Shown here piece by piece: positions 6,361-7,373 of a stretch of DNA of 7,373 nucleotides (positions are counted from its first letter, which is position 1; every line of letters starts with the position of its first letter). Made by a program: the position numbers and the translations under genes. A model generated the notes under the pieces. The model had not been told where the DNA came from. It ran no database searches and worked only from the letters and a program-made list of their open reading frames with translations. The DNA is from Chitinophaga pinensis (GTDB lineage Bacteria; Bacteroidota; Bacteroidia; Flavobacteriales_D; Crocinitomicaceae): the NCBI GenBank assembly GCA_945870115.1, contig CAMBRH010000173.1, positions 1 through 7,373 of the forward strand. Direction: 5' to 3'.

Positions 6361-6753
6361 ATGAGCGAGAAAATGAATGAAAATACCAATGCATTAAATT
6401 GGTTTGAAATCCCAGCAACTGATATTCAGCGTGCTGCAAAATTTTATGAAGCGATTTTTGATATCAAAATGTTTCAAATGGACATGATGGGAATGAAAAT
6501 GGCCATGTTTCCAACAAATGCCCAAAGTGGAAAATCTGGCGGTGCATTGTGTCAAAGCGAAATGAATGTTCCAAGTAAAACAGGATCATTTATTTATTTG
6601 AATGCAAATCCTGATTTACAATTAGTAATTGATCGCATTGAAGAAAATGGAGGTAAAATTGTAATGCCAAAAACAAGTATTGGAGAAAATGGCTTCATGG
6701 GATTTTTTGAAGATTGTGAAGGAAATGTTGTCGGTTTACATTCTACAAAGTAA
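6361..6753 (+). CDS. VOC superfamily (glyoxalase/bleomycin-resistance-like) protein
   Basis: A 130-residue protein of the vicinal-oxygen-chelate fold, COG3324-like. It shows the first beta-alpha-beta-beta module (NWFEIPATDIQRAAKFYEAIF, residues 13-33) and a second module ending GFMGFFEDCEGNVVGLHS. Likely metal-ligand positions include E16, glutamates in the FFEDCEGN segment and H127, but substrate and metal cannot be assigned. Many members of this subgroup are annotated as glyoxalases without biochemical support. Residues 37-49 hold seven methionines, which is notable although methionine-rich versions of this strand occur in relatives. The ATG at 6361 is preferred; an ATG at 6373 would also retain the fold. 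A hairpin with a short T-run lies about 60 bases after the stop and probably ends the transcript. Confidence 0.88.
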   Translation: MSEKMNENTNALNWFEIPATDIQRAAKFYEAIFDIKMFQMDMMGMKMAMFPTNAQSGKSGGALCQSEMNVPSKTGSFIYLNANPDLQLVIDRIEENGGKIVMPKTSIGENGFMGFFEDCEGNVVGLHSTK

Positions 6754-6814
6754 AAAAATGGCTTGTGACGAAATTTTTGCCCTAAGAATTTGTACAGAAC
6801 AAACTGAAAATCTG

Positions 6815-6853
6815 AAATTATAGCGTAAATTGACTATTTTTACGCTATAATTT
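6815..6853. terminator. 15-bp perfect inverted repeat, probable terminator after the VOC gene
   Basis: AAATTATAGCGTAAA (6815-6829) is the exact reverse complement of 6839-6853, with a 9-base loop. The + strand continues with only TTTTA, part of it inside the stem, so as an intrinsic terminator it has an AT-rich stem and a short U-run. It lies 61 bases after the VOC stop and 20 bases before the next ATG. The symmetry would also allow an operator for the pentapeptide gene. Confidence 0.6.
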
Positions 6854-6872
6854 TATCGAATTTACATTTTAA

Positions 6873-7373
6873 ATGGACGCAAAATTTCACGAAGACAAAA
6901 CTTTTACAAATCAACATTTCGCTGAAAAGGATGTAAATTACAAAGAATTTGAAAATTGTACCTTCAAAAACTGTGATTTCTCCAATGAAATTTATACATC
7001 CACAAAATTTATTGCTTGCACTTTCGATAATTGCAATTTATCCATGACAAAATTAAATAATTGTCATTTAATGGATATTTCATTCAAAGATTGTAAAATT
7101 TTAGGCGTTAATTTTCATGATTGTATCGATTTTTTGTTTGAAGTAAATTTTGAATCTTGCATTTTAGATTACAGTTCTTTCTCCCGAAAAAAATTACAAA
7201 AAACTGTTTTTAAAGATTCTTCTATGAAAAATGTTGATTTTATGGAAAGTGATTTAACAAAAGCTGTTTTCTCAAATTGTGATTTATTTAATGCAAACTT
7301 TTTTAAAACGAAATTAATTGAAGCAAATTTCAGTACAGCAATCAATTACAGCATCGATCCAGAAATGAATTCG
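6873..7373 (+). CDS. Pentapeptide-repeat protein, 3' end outside window
   Basis: The open frame gives 167 residues and runs off the window. From about residue 26 nearly the whole protein is pentapeptide repeat, which folds as a right-handed quadrilateral beta-helix. Central residues (F, L, I, M) fall every five positions from 31 to 81, and again from 93 to 153 after a two-residue register shift. Repeats such as NCTFK, NCDFS, NCNLS and NCDLF are clear. The last visible segment, AINYSIDPE, resembles the usual end of the repeat domain in flavobacterial relatives, so only a short tail is probably missing. The fold is shared with DNA-mimicking gyrase protectors (Qnr, MfpA), but most pentapeptide proteins have unknown roles and no quinolone-resistance claim is justified. 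No strong promoter is visible; TACATTTT at 6863-6870 is a near-match to a -7 element but is almost on the ATG. Confidence 0.88.
   Translation, partial: MDAKFHEDKTFTNQHFAEKDVNYKEFENCTFKNCDFSNEIYTSTKFIACTFDNCNLSMTKLNNCHLMDISFKDCKILGVNFHDCIDFLFEVNFESCILDYSSFSRKKLQKTVFKDSSMKNVDFMESDLTKAVFSNCDLFNANFFKTKLIEANFSTAINYSIDPEMNS

Noticed and set aside
6789..6803. TTTGT-N5-ACAAA small inverted repeat after the VOC gene
   Set aside because: Five-base arms in AT-rich sequence are expected by chance and no T-run follows.
6830..6851. TTGACT and TATAAT resembling an E. coli sigma-70 promoter
   Set aside because: The spacing is 10 bases rather than about 17, both boxes are part of the inverted repeat, and Bacteroidota primary sigma factors do not use these elements.

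Overview
The window is AT-rich. It uses TAnnTTTG-type -7 promoter elements, lacks obvious Shine-Dalgarno sequences, and its protein sequences read like flavobacterial ones. I infer a member of the Bacteroidota, probably class Flavobacteriia. The genus cannot be fixed from this sequence.

Region 1 (2-1714, + strand) is the distal part of a cytochrome cbb3 oxidase (cco) assembly locus. It holds the C-terminal end of ccoG, a 184-bp gap filled with short repeats and a small palindrome, then ccoH and a TauE/SafE-like (COG2836-type) membrane protein joined by an ATGA overlap. Region 2 (about 1741-5530, + strand) is a separate unit of hemN (oxygen-independent coproporphyrinogen III oxidase, TTG start) and ccoI (copper-type P1B ATPase), with no base between them. 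A TGA-N6-TCA palindrome of the Crp/FNR type lies just upstream of hemN. Together these genes supply what a low-oxygen terminal oxidase needs: copper handling (CcoI, CcoG, probably the COG2836-like protein), subunit assembly (CcoH) and anaerobic haem synthesis (HemN).

Region 3 (5538-6253, - strand) converges on ccoI with a 7-bp gap. It encodes a small CoA-binding domain protein followed by an unrecognised three-helix membrane protein. The first gene has a strong flavobacterial promoter so close to its ATG that the transcript may be leaderless. Region 4 (6361-7373, + strand) holds a VOC-superfamily protein, a 15-bp perfect inverted repeat that is a plausible terminator, and a pentapeptide-repeat protein cut off by the window end.

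I see no mobile element, CRISPR array, tRNA or rRNA. Nothing here is clearly a new multi-gene system. The most useful leads are the FNR-like site in front of hemN-ccoI, the absence of ccoS after ccoI, the mosaic intergenic repeats, the strict cysteine register of the pentapeptide protein, and the unknown membrane protein.
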